Source of the DNA: Paraburkholderia humisilvae
GTDB taxonomy: Bacteria > Pseudomonadota > Gammaproteobacteria > Burkholderiales > Burkholderiaceae
Length of the DNA stretch: 64,000 nt
Assembly (NCBI RefSeq): GCF_902859855.1
Contig: NZ_CADIKH010000017.1
Location: forward strand, 1 to 64,000
Direction of reading: 5' to 3'
Each line of letters opens with the position of its first letter. Positions within the stretch are counted from its first letter, which is position 1. Of this stretch, positions 17,694 through 25,946 are shown piece by piece. The notes beneath the pieces are model-generated. The model searched no databases. It was not told where the DNA came from and saw nothing but the letters and a program-made list of their open reading frames with translations. The translations under genes were made by a program, and so were the position numbers.

Positions 17694-18410
17694 TCAGGAT
17701 TCGTCCGCCGCTGTCCCTGCTTCGCCAGACTCACTCATTTCGCCCGGCGCATAGGACGACAGATTCATCAAGCCGTTGCTTTGTGCGTAATGGAACAGCT
17801 CGGAATCTCGCTCGAGGCCGAGCTTGCGCATCGCCGTATTCTTTTGCGTACTGATCGTCTTAATGCTGCGGCTTAACTGTTCGGAAATTTCCTTGATCGT
17901 CATGCCCGACACAAACAGCCGCACGACTTCGAGTTCGCGCTTCGACAGAATGACTTCATCGTTCTTTCCGCCCGCGTTCATGCGCAGTGTTTCCAGCGCC
18001 GCCTTCACTGACGGGCTCATGTATTCGAGATTGCGCCCGACGTGTTGCACCGCAAGGCCGATATGACTGAGATCGTCGGCTTTGTTGACGACCGAAATCA
18101 CGCCGAGCTCACTCAACCGCTTCAATAACGCCGCGTTCTCGAGCATCGTTAGCACGACGATCGGCAAGTTCGGAAAATTGCGTCGCAGATAGCCGATCAG
18201 CGGCAACCCGTCGCCATATTGCCCGCCGGGCATCGCGAGATCCGTCACCAGCACATCGCATGGGACGGTTTGCAGCACTTTCACGAGTTCTGTCGATTGA
18301 CGCGCGCGCGCCACGACCTGAATGCCCGGGAATTTGAGCAACGCCTGCTCGGCGCCAAACAAAATCACCGGATGGTCGTCGGCTACGACGACCTTGATTG
18401 GATTTTGCAT
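17694..18410 (-). CDS. RcsB-like response regulator (REC + LuxR HTH)
   Basis: The 238-residue protein has an N-terminal receiver domain with the acidic pair D11/D12, phospho-acceptor D57 (in VTDLAMPG) and K110. It has a C-terminal LuxR/NarL helix-turn-helix whose recognition segment (SRSIKTISTQKNTAMRKLGLE) is strikingly like that of enterobacterial RcsB. It is an orphan here, with no kinase or phosphotransfer gene beside it. GGGAG lies a few nt before the ATG at 18410. The upstream extension of the frame is not domain-like. It probably acts in envelope or stress signalling, but that is inferred from similarity alone. Confidence 0.85.
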   Translation of the reverse strand: MQNPIKVVVADDHPVILFGAEQALLKFPGIQVVARARQSTELVKVLQTVPCDVLVTDLAMPGGQYGDGLPLIGYLRRNFPNLPIVVLTMLENAALLKRLSELGVISVVNKADDLSHIGLAVQHVGRNLEYMSPSVKAALETLRMNAGGKNDEVILSKRELEVVRLFVSGMTIKEISEQLSRSIKTISTQKNTAMRKLGLERDSELFHYAQSNGLMNLSSYAPGEMSESGEAGTAADES

Positions 18411-18721
18411 TGCGCTCCCTTCGCCTGATAACCCACGCTCCGAAACCTCAGCCATCCAACTATTCTTTAGTTCTAAATGTATCGGTCTGCCGCCGCCCCA
18501 ACAGCGATGCAAGTGTCCGACTATAGCCGATTTCACCCCATTACTGGCCGTCTGTATGGTAAGAACAGGCTCGCACAAACGTAATGTTAGACTCGATTCG
18601 CGTTCACGGTGCAAAACGGGGACAATATCATCGTAGTCGGTCCGCCCTTTGCCCCGTGGCTTTGCATAGGACCGGAGCAGGCGCTGAAGCCCCCACTCCG
18701 GTCGACCAGGAGAATCGGCAC
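18411..18721. other. Divergent intergenic region
   Basis: The gap lies between the response-regulator gene and the PEBP-family gene. It is richer in A/T near 18460-18480. I found no convincing hexamer pair or palindrome; promoters for both genes must lie here. Confidence 0.35.
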
Positions 18722-19339
18722 ATGCGTATGCGCTGCTCGAACGTTCGACTCTCTACGTTTCGATTCTTTGCAAACTTTCACGCATTTCAGTTTCATGCCG
18801 TGTTGATTGCCCTTGCGGCAAGTCTGATGTGGCACAGCGCGCGGGTCGGCGCACAGCCGGCCTTCACCGTGTCGAGCAGCAGCGTGAAGGCAGGCGGCAC
18901 CGTCAGCGAAGCGCAAGTCTTCAACAAGGACGATTGCAAAGGCGCAAACCGTTCGCCGCAACTGTCGTGGCGCGATCCGCCGGCCGGCACCCGCAGCTTC
19001 GCGGTCACCCTCTACGACATCGACGCGCCGGGCCGCGGCTGGTGGCACTGGGCGGTAATCGGCATTCCGGCTAACGTCAATCAATTACCGGAAGACGCCA
19101 GCGCGTCCGGCTATCTCGCGAAGCTCGGTGCGATTGAAGCGCGCAACGACTTCGACGTCGATGGCTATGGCGGCCCGTGCCCGCCCCCGGGCAAGCCGCA
19201 CCGCTACGTGATTACGGTCTACGCGCTCAACACCACCGACCTGCGGCTCGGCCCGGGACGGCCCGCACTGATGTTCGATCACGAAATCAGCGTGGCGGCC
19301 ATCGGTTCGGCACGCATGACCGTCACGTACGGACGTTGA
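18722..19339 (+). CDS. Periplasmic YbhB/YbcL-type PEBP family protein
   Basis: The 205-residue protein has a long N-terminal signal region (about 40 residues, hydrophobic core ending before AQPAF). A PEBP fold follows, with the ligand-site motifs DIDAPGRGWWHW and GPCPPPGKPHRY. Bacterial YbhB/YbcL proteins are related to Raf kinase inhibitor protein and their role is unclear. AGGAGA at 18708-18713 lies 8 nt before the chosen ATG; the frame is open upstream but without a ribosome site. Confidence 0.88.
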   Translation: MRMRCSNVRLSTFRFFANFHAFQFHAVLIALAASLMWHSARVGAQPAFTVSSSSVKAGGTVSEAQVFNKDDCKGANRSPQLSWRDPPAGTRSFAVTLYDIDAPGRGWWHWAVIGIPANVNQLPEDASASGYLAKLGAIEARNDFDVDGYGGPCPPPGKPHRYVITVYALNTTDLRLGPGRPALMFDHEISVAAIGSARMTVTYGR

Positions 19340-19479
19340 TGCGGCTTGCGTGAATCAGGCTTTTTCATGCTGCACTGCGCACGCAGCGCGCAACCAGTCT
19401 TAAAATAGCGATCCGACGTCCGATGGACATCCCGAGGACACCGGAACGCGCCCCGTTCCACCCAGCAAGCGAGATTGAG

Positions 19480-20427
19480 ATGAGCACGAAAGTTTTTGTC
19501 GACGGACAGGAAGGCACGACCGGCCTGAAAATCTTCGAATATCTGTCGCAACGCGGCGACGTGGAAGTTATTCGCATCGACGAAGCGAAGCGCAAAGATC
19601 TCGACGAACGCCGCCGTCTCATCAACGCATCGGACGTGACGTTCCTGTGTCTGCCGGACGTCGCATCGCGCGAATCGGCGTCGCTGGTCGACAACGACCG
19701 GACCGTGCTGATCGACGCGAGCACCGCCTTTCGCACGCACGCCGACTGGGCCTACGGCCTGCCGGAGCTGACCCGCGCGCAGCGCGAGCGTGTGCGCCAT
19801 TCAAAACGGATCGCCGTGCCCGGCTGCCACGCATCGGCCTTTGTGCTCGCGATGCGCCCGCTGGTCGAAGCCGGCGTCGTCACGCCGGACTTTGCCGCGC
19901 ACAGCTATTCGCTGACCGGCTACAGCGGCGGCGGCAAGAAAATGATCGCCGAGTACGAAGCAGGCGGTAACGCGAAGCTCGATAGCCCGCGGCCCTACGC
20001 GCTCGGCCTCGTGCACAAGCATCTGCCGGAGATGGCCGCGCACACGGGCCTGAAATCCGCGCCGGTGTTCACGCCGATCGTCGGCGGTTTCTACAAGGGG
20101 CTCGCGGTCACCAGCTATTTTTCGCCGTCGCAGCTCGCCAAACGCGTGACGCCGCAAGACGTGCAGGCCCTTTTCGCCGAGTACTACCGGGGCGAAGCGT
20201 TCGTGCGCGTCGCGCCGTTCAATGCGGACGAAAACCTCGACAGCGGCTTCTTCGACGTCCAGGCGAACAACGATACCAATCGCGTCGACCTGTTCGTGTT
20301 CGGCAACGACGAGCGTTTCGTCACCGTTTCGCGCCTCGACAACCTTGGCAAAGGCGCATCGGGTGCGGCGATTCAATGCATGAATCTCGCGATCGGCGCG
20401 GATGAAGGCAGCGGGTTGAAAGGGTAA
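19480..20427 (+). CDS. argC: N-acetyl-gamma-glutamyl-phosphate reductase, type 2
   Basis: The 315-residue NADPH-dependent enzyme catalyses the third step of arginine synthesis. The catalytic Cys is C116 in VPGCHASAF. The short N-terminal nucleotide-binding part (FVDGQEGTTG) marks the type-2 ArgC form. The ATG at 19480 gives the family N-terminus. The stop codon lies inside the first unit of three tandem GGGTAAGC octamers (20422-20445). Confidence 0.95.
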   Translation: MSTKVFVDGQEGTTGLKIFEYLSQRGDVEVIRIDEAKRKDLDERRRLINASDVTFLCLPDVASRESASLVDNDRTVLIDASTAFRTHADWAYGLPELTRAQRERVRHSKRIAVPGCHASAFVLAMRPLVEAGVVTPDFAAHSYSLTGYSGGGKKMIAEYEAGGNAKLDSPRPYALGLVHKHLPEMAAHTGLKSAPVFTPIVGGFYKGLAVTSYFSPSQLAKRVTPQDVQALFAEYYRGEAFVRVAPFNADENLDSGFFDVQANNDTNRVDLFVFGNDERFVTVSRLDNLGKGASGAAIQCMNLAIGADEGSGLKG

Positions 20428-20445
20428 GCGGGTAAGCGGGTAAGC
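20422..20445. repeat. Three tandem GGGTAAGC octamers over the argC stop
   Basis: Three perfect head-to-tail copies of an 8-bp unit begin in the last codons of argC. The first copy carries the TAA stop. Gain or loss of units would leave the protein end unchanged, so the tract may simply be slippage that selection tolerates. Confidence 0.85.
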
Positions 20446-20488
20446 GCACGACGGGACGACGCATCGCATCGTCTCGCTCGGTAGCAAA

Positions 20489-20524
20489 AGAAGGCTGGCT
20501 CGAAACGCCAGCCTTTTTCTTTTC
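20489..20524 (+). terminator. Intrinsic terminator after argC
   Basis: A 9-bp stem AAGGCTGGC/GCCAGCCTT (20491-20499 with 20507-20515) with a 7-nt loop is followed by a T-rich run (TTTTCTTTT type). It lies about 65 nt after the argC stop. Confidence 0.93.
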
Positions 20525-20536
20525 CGACCTCAGGCG

Positions 20537-20595
20537 AAAAAAAAGCCCGCCGAGGTGGCGGGCTGAATCCATATCAGAGGAGACATGGAGGAGAC
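20537..20595 (-). ncRNA. Candidate 59-nt small RNA with repeated anti-Shine-Dalgarno motif
   Basis: On the minus strand a promoter (-35 TTGCGT, 17-bp spacer, -10 TATAGT) is followed within 60 nt by a perfect 8-bp hairpin (20544-20551 with 20557-20564) and eight T residues. The short transcript would begin with two direct copies of GUCUCCUC, 11 nt apart (20595-20588 and 20584-20577), each complementary to GGAG-type ribosome sites. No start codon with a good frame is present, so this is not a peptide leader. Short CU-rich Burkholderia sRNAs of similar size are known (ncS27 is one I recall), but I cannot confirm that this is the same RNA. Confidence 0.75.
20544..20564 (-). terminator. Intrinsic terminator of the candidate small RNA
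   Basis: Stem AGCCCGCC/GGCGGGCT with a 5-nt loop, followed on the minus strand by a run of eight T residues (20543-20536). It lies almost back-to-back with the argC terminator on the other strand. It is about 300 nt past the dehydrogenase gene, so it fits the small RNA better than that gene. Confidence 0.9.
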
Positions 20596-20602
20596 AAGAA
20601 CC

Positions 20603-20631
20603 ACTATAGCAAAAATATTGGTGCGACGCAA
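20603..20631 (-). promoter_or_regulatory. Promoter of the candidate small RNA
   Basis: Read on the minus strand, TTGCGT (20631-20626) and TATAGT (20608-20603) are separated by exactly 17 bp. The local A/T richness stands out from the GC-rich surroundings. It points away from the dehydrogenase gene's 3' end toward the hairpin at 20544-20564. Confidence 0.7.
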
Positions 20632-20861
20632 CAACTTCGATCATCTGCCGTTTCTCTGTTGCTCATCGGCCACAGCGGGCTGCGAGGCCCATCCCGCAAG
20701 GTTCCGGCCTATCCATTTTTGTGCTTTGCGTCATACGCGAAGCATCATTCTCTTATAACGGACAGTCGGTCGCGGCAAGCGCCGCGACCGGCGCCGCGCG
20801 CGGGGTCGCCGAGCCTGCGGCGCAGCGGGCGAACAGCTGACGGCCGACGGCCAACGCTCGG

Positions 20862-21731
20862 CTATCGGCCCGCACGGCGCGCCGCGACCTGGCCCAGCAC
20901 CGCGAAGTCCTTGTCGCCATCGCCATGCGCGATCGCATCGAGCAGGCTATCGCGTACGACGCTCGCAACCGGCATCGGCGTCATCACGGACTCCGCCGCG
21001 GCGAGCGCAAGCCGTACGTCCTTCATTCCGAGCCGCGCCTTGAAGAGCGCCGGTTCGTAGCGCTGTTCGGCAATCATCTTGCCGTAGCCTTGATAGACGA
21101 CGCCCTGAAACAGACCGCTCGTGATCACATCAAGGAAATCCTGCATCGCGACGCCGTGACCCGCCAGCATCGCCGCCGCCTCGCCGAGCGATTCCACCGC
21201 CGAGCCGATCAGGAAATTCGTCGCGAGCTTCATCACGTTCGCCTGTTGCGCGAGCGAGCCGATTCGCCATGTCTTCTGGCCGATCGCGTCGAACACCGGT
21301 TGCACGCGGTCGATCGCTTCGGCAGGCCCGGCGGCGACGATCGTCAGCTTGCCGGCCGCGGCGGCATCGGGCCGCCCCATCACCGGCGCGGCGACGTAGT
21401 TGAGGCCACGCTGCGCGTGCGCATGCGCGAGTTCCTCGGCAAGCGTCACGGAAATCGTCGCCATGTTCACGTGGATCTGCCCGCGCGGCGCCTGTTCGAG
21501 CAAGGGCGCATCGATCACTTCGCGCACCGCCGCATCGTCGGCCAGCATCGAGAACACCGCGTCGCCGGTGAATGCCTCCGCGACCGATCCAACCACTTGC
21601 GCGCCTGCGTCGACGAGACGTTGCGCACGCTCCGGCGAGCGATTCCACACGCGAACCTGATGTCCTGCTTTCAAAATGTTTGCGGCCATCGCGGTGCCCA
21701 TTTCGCCGATGCCGATAAAACCGATATCCAT
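20862..21731 (-). CDS. 3-hydroxyisobutyrate dehydrogenase-family NAD(P)-dependent oxidoreductase
   Basis: The 289-residue protein belongs to the beta-hydroxyacid dehydrogenase family. It has the N-terminal dinucleotide motif GFIGIGEMG (residues 4-12) and the catalytic Lys168 in NVMKLATNF. Members reduce or oxidise short hydroxyacids or act as imine or succinic-semialdehyde reductases; the substrate is not evident. AGGAG precedes the ATG at about 7 nt. It is divergent from the Mut7-C gene. Confidence 0.88.
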   Translation of the reverse strand: MDIGFIGIGEMGTAMAANILKAGHQVRVWNRSPERAQRLVDAGAQVVGSVAEAFTGDAVFSMLADDAAVREVIDAPLLEQAPRGQIHVNMATISVTLAEELAHAHAQRGLNYVAAPVMGRPDAAAAGKLTIVAAGPAEAIDRVQPVFDAIGQKTWRIGSLAQQANVMKLATNFLIGSAVESLGEAAAMLAGHGVAMQDFLDVITSGLFQGVVYQGYGKMIAEQRYEPALFKARLGMKDVRLALAAAESVMTPMPVASVVRDSLLDAIAHGDGDKDFAVLGQVAARRAGR

Positions 21732-21832
21732 CTATCGCTCCTGTTCAACGGAACCGGAAGTAAAACACATGCGCACGGCACGTGCAGAAACTTGCCGACG
21801 GCGAGACCGTGCGCAAATGCGATACTGAACAC

Positions 21833-22663
21833 ATGGTCACCGCCACTTTTCGCTTCTACGAGGAACTGAACGACTTCCTGGCCCGGCCGCTGCGCCAGCA
21901 ATCGTTTAGCTGCGTCTGCGCGCGCGATGCGACCACCAAGCACATGATCGAAGCCCTCGGAGTGCCGCATACCGAAGTCGAGCTGATTCTCGTGAACGGT
22001 GAATCGGTGGGCTTCGACCATCCGCTGCGGGACGGCGACCGCGTCGCCGTCTATCCGAAATTCGAAGCACTCGATATTCAGCCGCTGCTGCGCGTGCGCG
22101 AGCGGCCGCTGCGCGTGATGCGCTTTATCGCCGATGCGCATTTGGGCGGTCTTGCCCAACTGCTGCGGCTCGCGGGTTTCGACACGCTCTACGATAACCA
22201 CTACGAGGACGCGCGCATCGAGGCGCTCGCACTCGACGAGAACCGCATCGTGCTCACGCGCGACCGCGAGCTACTGAAGCGTCGCACGATCACGCATGGC
22301 TGCTATGTGCGCACACTCAAGCCCGAAGCGCAACTCCGCGAAGTCTTCGGCAGGCTCGATCTGGCCGGCAGTGCTCGCCCTTTCCGTTTGTGCGTCACGT
22401 GCAACGCGCCCCTGCGACGCATTTCGAAGGACGAAGCAACAGGCCGCGCACCGGACGGTGTACTCGAGCGGCATACGCAATTCGTCACCTGCGATGTGTG
22501 CCGGCGCGTGTTCTGGGAAGGGTCGCACTGGAGACGCATGCGAGCATTGATGGACAGCGTGGCGGGCGACGGAAGCGGAATCGGGCCCGTGCCGGCAATC
22601 GGCATAGGGCCGCCTGCGAATCCGCCCGGCATGCGGTCCGCACCGGACGATTCGGAAAGTTGA
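21833..22663 (+). CDS. Ubiquitin-like/Mut7-C RNase domain protein with zinc ribbon
   Basis: The 276-residue protein begins with a MoaD/ThiS-like beta-grasp domain of about 85 residues (ends near AVYPKFEAL). It continues into a Mut7-C domain (FIADAHLGGLAQLLRLAGFDT, then the acidic VLTRDRELLKRR segment typical of the PIN-fold RNase). It ends with a zinc ribbon (CVTC and CDVC pairs). This architecture is known in bacteria but poorly studied; RNA cleavage is predicted, not shown. The ATG at 21833 gives a clean start of the first domain. Confidence 0.85.
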   Translation: MVTATFRFYEELNDFLARPLRQQSFSCVCARDATTKHMIEALGVPHTEVELILVNGESVGFDHPLRDGDRVAVYPKFEALDIQPLLRVRERPLRVMRFIADAHLGGLAQLLRLAGFDTLYDNHYEDARIEALALDENRIVLTRDRELLKRRTITHGCYVRTLKPEAQLREVFGRLDLAGSARPFRLCVTCNAPLRRISKDEATGRAPDGVLERHTQFVTCDVCRRVFWEGSHWRRMRALMDSVAGDGSGIGPVPAIGIGPPANPPGMRSAPDDSES

Positions 22664-22767
22664 GGTGAGAAGAGACGGACACGGCACGGCCCGCCCGGGC
22701 AGTCAGCTCACGGATGCGTTGCCGGAGCGCTTTGCACGGCTTTTGTCTTCACGCAATCGTCGCACGA

Positions 22768-24159
22768 TTAGTCACTCTCACGCGTTTCGGGCTCTTCGTC
22801 GAAGATTTGATACTTGCGCATCTTCTCCCATAGCACCTTGCGGCTGATGCCGAGATGCTGTGCGGTGTCCTGGCGACGCCAACCGTTCGCGCCCAACGCG
22901 GTCAGCACGCGGTTGCGCTCGTTCATGTCCCATTTGCTGCGGTCGGTCACCGCTTCCGCCGCGTTCTCCACCGGCGTCTGCTGACCTTCGCGCGCGAGCG
23001 TCAGCACGCGCTGCAATCGCACTGGGTCCCACGCGCCGATCTGCCGCACCGTCACGCCGATCCGTTCAGCGAGATTGCGCAGTTCGCGAACATTGCCGGG
23101 GAAGTACGTGTCCGCCACCGCATCGGCGAGCCAGTACGGGATGTCGGGTAACTGCGCGAGCCGCTCGGCGCCGATCGTCGACGCGATGAACGCCTTGAAG
23201 ATCGCAATCTTGTCAGCCGCACCACGCTCTTCGAGCGACGGAATGCGCAGTTCGATCACGGCCAGCCGGTAGTAGAGATCGGCACGGAACGCGTTGTCCT
23301 TGACGAGCCTCTGCAGATTCCGGTTGGTCGCCGCAACCAGCCGGAGGTCGAGCTTGACCGACGCGATCGCCCCGACCCGGGTCACGGCGCCATCCTCGAG
23401 CACGCGCAGCAGCTTCACCTGCTGGTAGAGCGGCAGGTCGCCAATCTCGTCGAGAAAGAGCGTCCCGCCGTCCGCTTGCTCGAAGTAGCCTTTGTGCGCG
23501 GCGGCCGCGCCGGTAAACGAGCCCTTCGCGTGCCCGAAGAACATCGATTCGAACAGTCCCTCCGGGATGGCGCCGCAGTTCACCGCGACAAACGGCCCAA
23601 GGCCGTAGCGCGAGTGTTTTTCGTGCAGCAGCCGCGCGATGCGCTCCTTGCCGACACCGGTCTCGCCGTGCAGCAGCACACTGGTGTCGCAATCGGCGAA
23701 GGTGTCCACTTCGCGCAGCAGCATCTGCATCGACTCGGAGCTCGCGACGAGCGCGGTCGACTCGAGCGTCCGCGCGCCGTGCGCGCGCAGCTGCACGACG
23801 AGCTTGCCGACCATGCCGCGCAGCTCCGCACAGGTGAAGTCGAGCGGCAGGATGTGCGAATAGGTGGGCGGATAGGTCGCCGGATCGCGATCGCGCGGCG
23901 CAGCGCCGACCCAGATCACGGGAATGCCGTGCGCGGCCTGCCAGTCGGCCGGCATCAATGCGCCCGTGTCGATCGCCGATACGCTGACGATCGCAAGCGA
24001 CGGTCGCGCGGCAAGCCGCTGCGGAGACGGGACGGTGCCGTCGGCGCGGATCACTTCGACGTCGAAGATCGCCATGCAGCGGGCGATGCGGTCGATGATG
24101 TCCGCCTTGCCTTCCCAAACGTAAAGGTCGACTTCGTCGATGTGGGCGGGGGTTCTCAT
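22768..24159 (-). CDS. Sigma-54-dependent activator with pseudo-receiver domain
   Basis: The 463-residue protein has three parts. Residues 1-130 resemble a receiver fold, but the strand that should carry the phospho-Asp reads SLAIVSVSAID and the usual Lys before the last helix is replaced. The AAA+ domain has Walker A GETGVGKE (165-172), GSFTGA at 213-218 instead of GAFTGA, and Walker B LFLDEIGD. The C-terminal helix-turn-helix is Fis-type. It starts 10 nt after tadG on the same strand, so it is probably transcribed with the tad genes. An upstream ATG at 24213 (481 residues) is possible; neither start has a good ribosome site. It is the natural candidate to act on the sigma-54 promoter at 36550. 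Confidence 0.88.
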   Translation of the reverse strand: MRTPAHIDEVDLYVWEGKADIIDRIARCMAIFDVEVIRADGTVPSPQRLAARPSLAIVSVSAIDTGALMPADWQAAHGIPVIWVGAAPRDRDPATYPPTYSHILPLDFTCAELRGMVGKLVVQLRAHGARTLESTALVASSESMQMLLREVDTFADCDTSVLLHGETGVGKERIARLLHEKHSRYGLGPFVAVNCGAIPEGLFESMFFGHAKGSFTGAAAAHKGYFEQADGGTLFLDEIGDLPLYQQVKLLRVLEDGAVTRVGAIASVKLDLRLVAATNRNLQRLVKDNAFRADLYYRLAVIELRIPSLEERGAADKIAIFKAFIASTIGAERLAQLPDIPYWLADAVADTYFPGNVRELRNLAERIGVTVRQIGAWDPVRLQRVLTLAREGQQTPVENAAEAVTDRSKWDMNERNRVLTALGANGWRRQDTAQHLGISRKVLWEKMRKYQIFDEEPETRESD

Positions 24160-24169
24160 TGGCGAGGAG

Positions 24170-25945
24170 TTAGTTGACGAGTTGTGCTTCACCGCAGGAA
24201 AGCGCGATGTCATGAACCGTGGCGACGCCGACCTGGACGCCGAGCGCCTGCAGGAGCGGCACGAGCAGCGTGTCGAGCTGGTTCAGCGCGGGCGTGAGCG
24301 CATTGATGGCGGTGGTCAGCACCGGCGAAAGCCCGGCGTACAGGCCGAGTTTGCCCAGCCGAAAGTTGCCGCCGAGCACCGTCAGATAGATCGCGTTCGG
24401 CAACTGCGCGGCCAACTGGGTGGCCAGACCGGCCGTCGCGGAGCCAAGCGCGTTGGTATTGACCGACTGATAGTCGTCGCTGTTGCCCGGCTGTGCGTCG
24501 AAGCCGAGCGTCGGCGGCGGATCCGTTGACGCCTGTTGCAGCGCCAACGATAAGCCCTGAGTCGGCGTCGCCGGCGGCAGGCTGCCGACCGACAGGCCGA
24601 TCAACGGCGGCAGACCGAGGATCGGCAGCGGATTGACGCTGGCCACCGTCGCCGGCAGCGCGCAGCTGGACGGCTGCGTGTTGTTCGCTACATTCGCGGC
24701 TGCGGCATCGCTGACGCACAACGACGCGACGCCCCATTGCAGCGCGATCGTGCTGCTGCTCGTCAGTTTGGACGCTGTACATTGCGTGCTTTGCAGCGAT
24801 GCGGTCGCATTCGCCACTTCGATGTAAAGCGGCAGGTTCAGCAGTTTGATCGACGCAAGCAGCGGCACGTTGATGTTGGCAATGCCGAGGTTCACATACA
24901 GCCGCACCTGTGCGGCATGCGCGCTCGTGCGCGGATTGCCGTCGGCATCGAGGCCCGCTTCGCCGACCGCGATCACCGGCGGCTGGATCACCACCAGCTG
25001 CGCGCTGACATTCGCAAGCGCTCCGAGGTTGAGTGCCGGCGCGACGTTCACCGCGAACGTGCCGTTCGCGATCTCGGCGGCGAACAGCAGCGCGTCGAGC
25101 GCGCTGATCCGGGCCGACAGCGCGCCTTGCGGGTCGGCGAGGCCGACCGCCAGGAGCCCGTTCGCCGTCGCGCTATTGCCAAGGTTGAGCGTCAGATCGG
25201 GGGGCACAGATGCCGCGATCGTGCCCAGCGCACTCGCGACATCCGCGCTGACGGTGCCGTTCGCGTCGAGCGCGGTTGCCATCGCGTGTACGAGATCGGC
25301 GACGGTGACGTTCATGTTCAGCAGTTGATCGATCGACCCGGCGTTGAGCGCGGCGGCAAGGTCGCCGAGCTTCAGCTGTGCAGCCGCCAGATTCTGATAA
25401 GTGACAATGCCAAGCGCGAGGTTCGTCCCGAGCAGACTGTTCAGAAGACCGTTGAGCACGCCATTGGACAGCGTCGCCGCGCTGGTCGCGAGCGAGAACG
25501 TGGCGACATCCACCGCCTTCGCCGTCGCGCTTGCGCGAACGGTACGCGACGGCCCGACAAAAAGATAGGGAACGTCCCGCGAAACGTCCACCTGCACCGC
25601 GTTGAGCGGCGCGCCGGACGGATTGAAGGCCGGTGCGTCCCAGCGGCCGCACGTGACCGCGATCGTCGCATCCGGCGGCAGGTCATTGCCGGATGCGTTG
25701 AAGGTTGCCGCGTCGGTTGCGCCCTTGCACCCCGCTGGGCCGCCGATCGACTGCGCGCCCGCGGAGGCGGCCATGTCGGCGGTTCGCTGCAACTGCCGGC
25801 GCACGAGAAACACATTGCCGACATCGAGCACGCCCAGCGCCGCGACGGCAACGGCAAGCCACAGCGCGGCGGTCGCCGCGACCGCGCCACGCTGCCGCGC
25901 CCGCGCGCGGTGCGATGCCCGAACCGGAAGAATGGGAACGTGCAT
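24170..25945 (-). CDS. tadG: TadG-like pilus assembly protein
   Basis: The 591-residue protein begins with a membrane anchor of the TadE/TadG type (RQRGAVAATAALWLAVAVAALG), followed by the region with FLVRRQLQRTADMAASAGA. The long remainder is Ala/Asn/Leu-rich and presumably periplasmic. TadG helps Flp pilus assembly or anchoring. The ATG lies one base after the upstream gene's stop, indicating coupled translation. It is the last tad structural gene before the activator. Confidence 0.85.
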   Translation of the reverse strand: MHVPILPVRASHRARARQRGAVAATAALWLAVAVAALGVLDVGNVFLVRRQLQRTADMAASAGAQSIGGPAGCKGATDAATFNASGNDLPPDATIAVTCGRWDAPAFNPSGAPLNAVQVDVSRDVPYLFVGPSRTVRASATAKAVDVATFSLATSAATLSNGVLNGLLNSLLGTNLALGIVTYQNLAAAQLKLGDLAAALNAGSIDQLLNMNVTVADLVHAMATALDANGTVSADVASALGTIAASVPPDLTLNLGNSATANGLLAVGLADPQGALSARISALDALLFAAEIANGTFAVNVAPALNLGALANVSAQLVVIQPPVIAVGEAGLDADGNPRTSAHAAQVRLYVNLGIANINVPLLASIKLLNLPLYIEVANATASLQSTQCTASKLTSSSTIALQWGVASLCVSDAAAANVANNTQPSSCALPATVASVNPLPILGLPPLIGLSVGSLPPATPTQGLSLALQQASTDPPPTLGFDAQPGNSDDYQSVNTNALGSATAGLATQLAAQLPNAIYLTVLGGNFRLGKLGLYAGLSPVLTTAINALTPALNQLDTLLVPLLQALGVQVGVATVHDIALSCGEAQLVN

Positions 25946-25946
25946 A

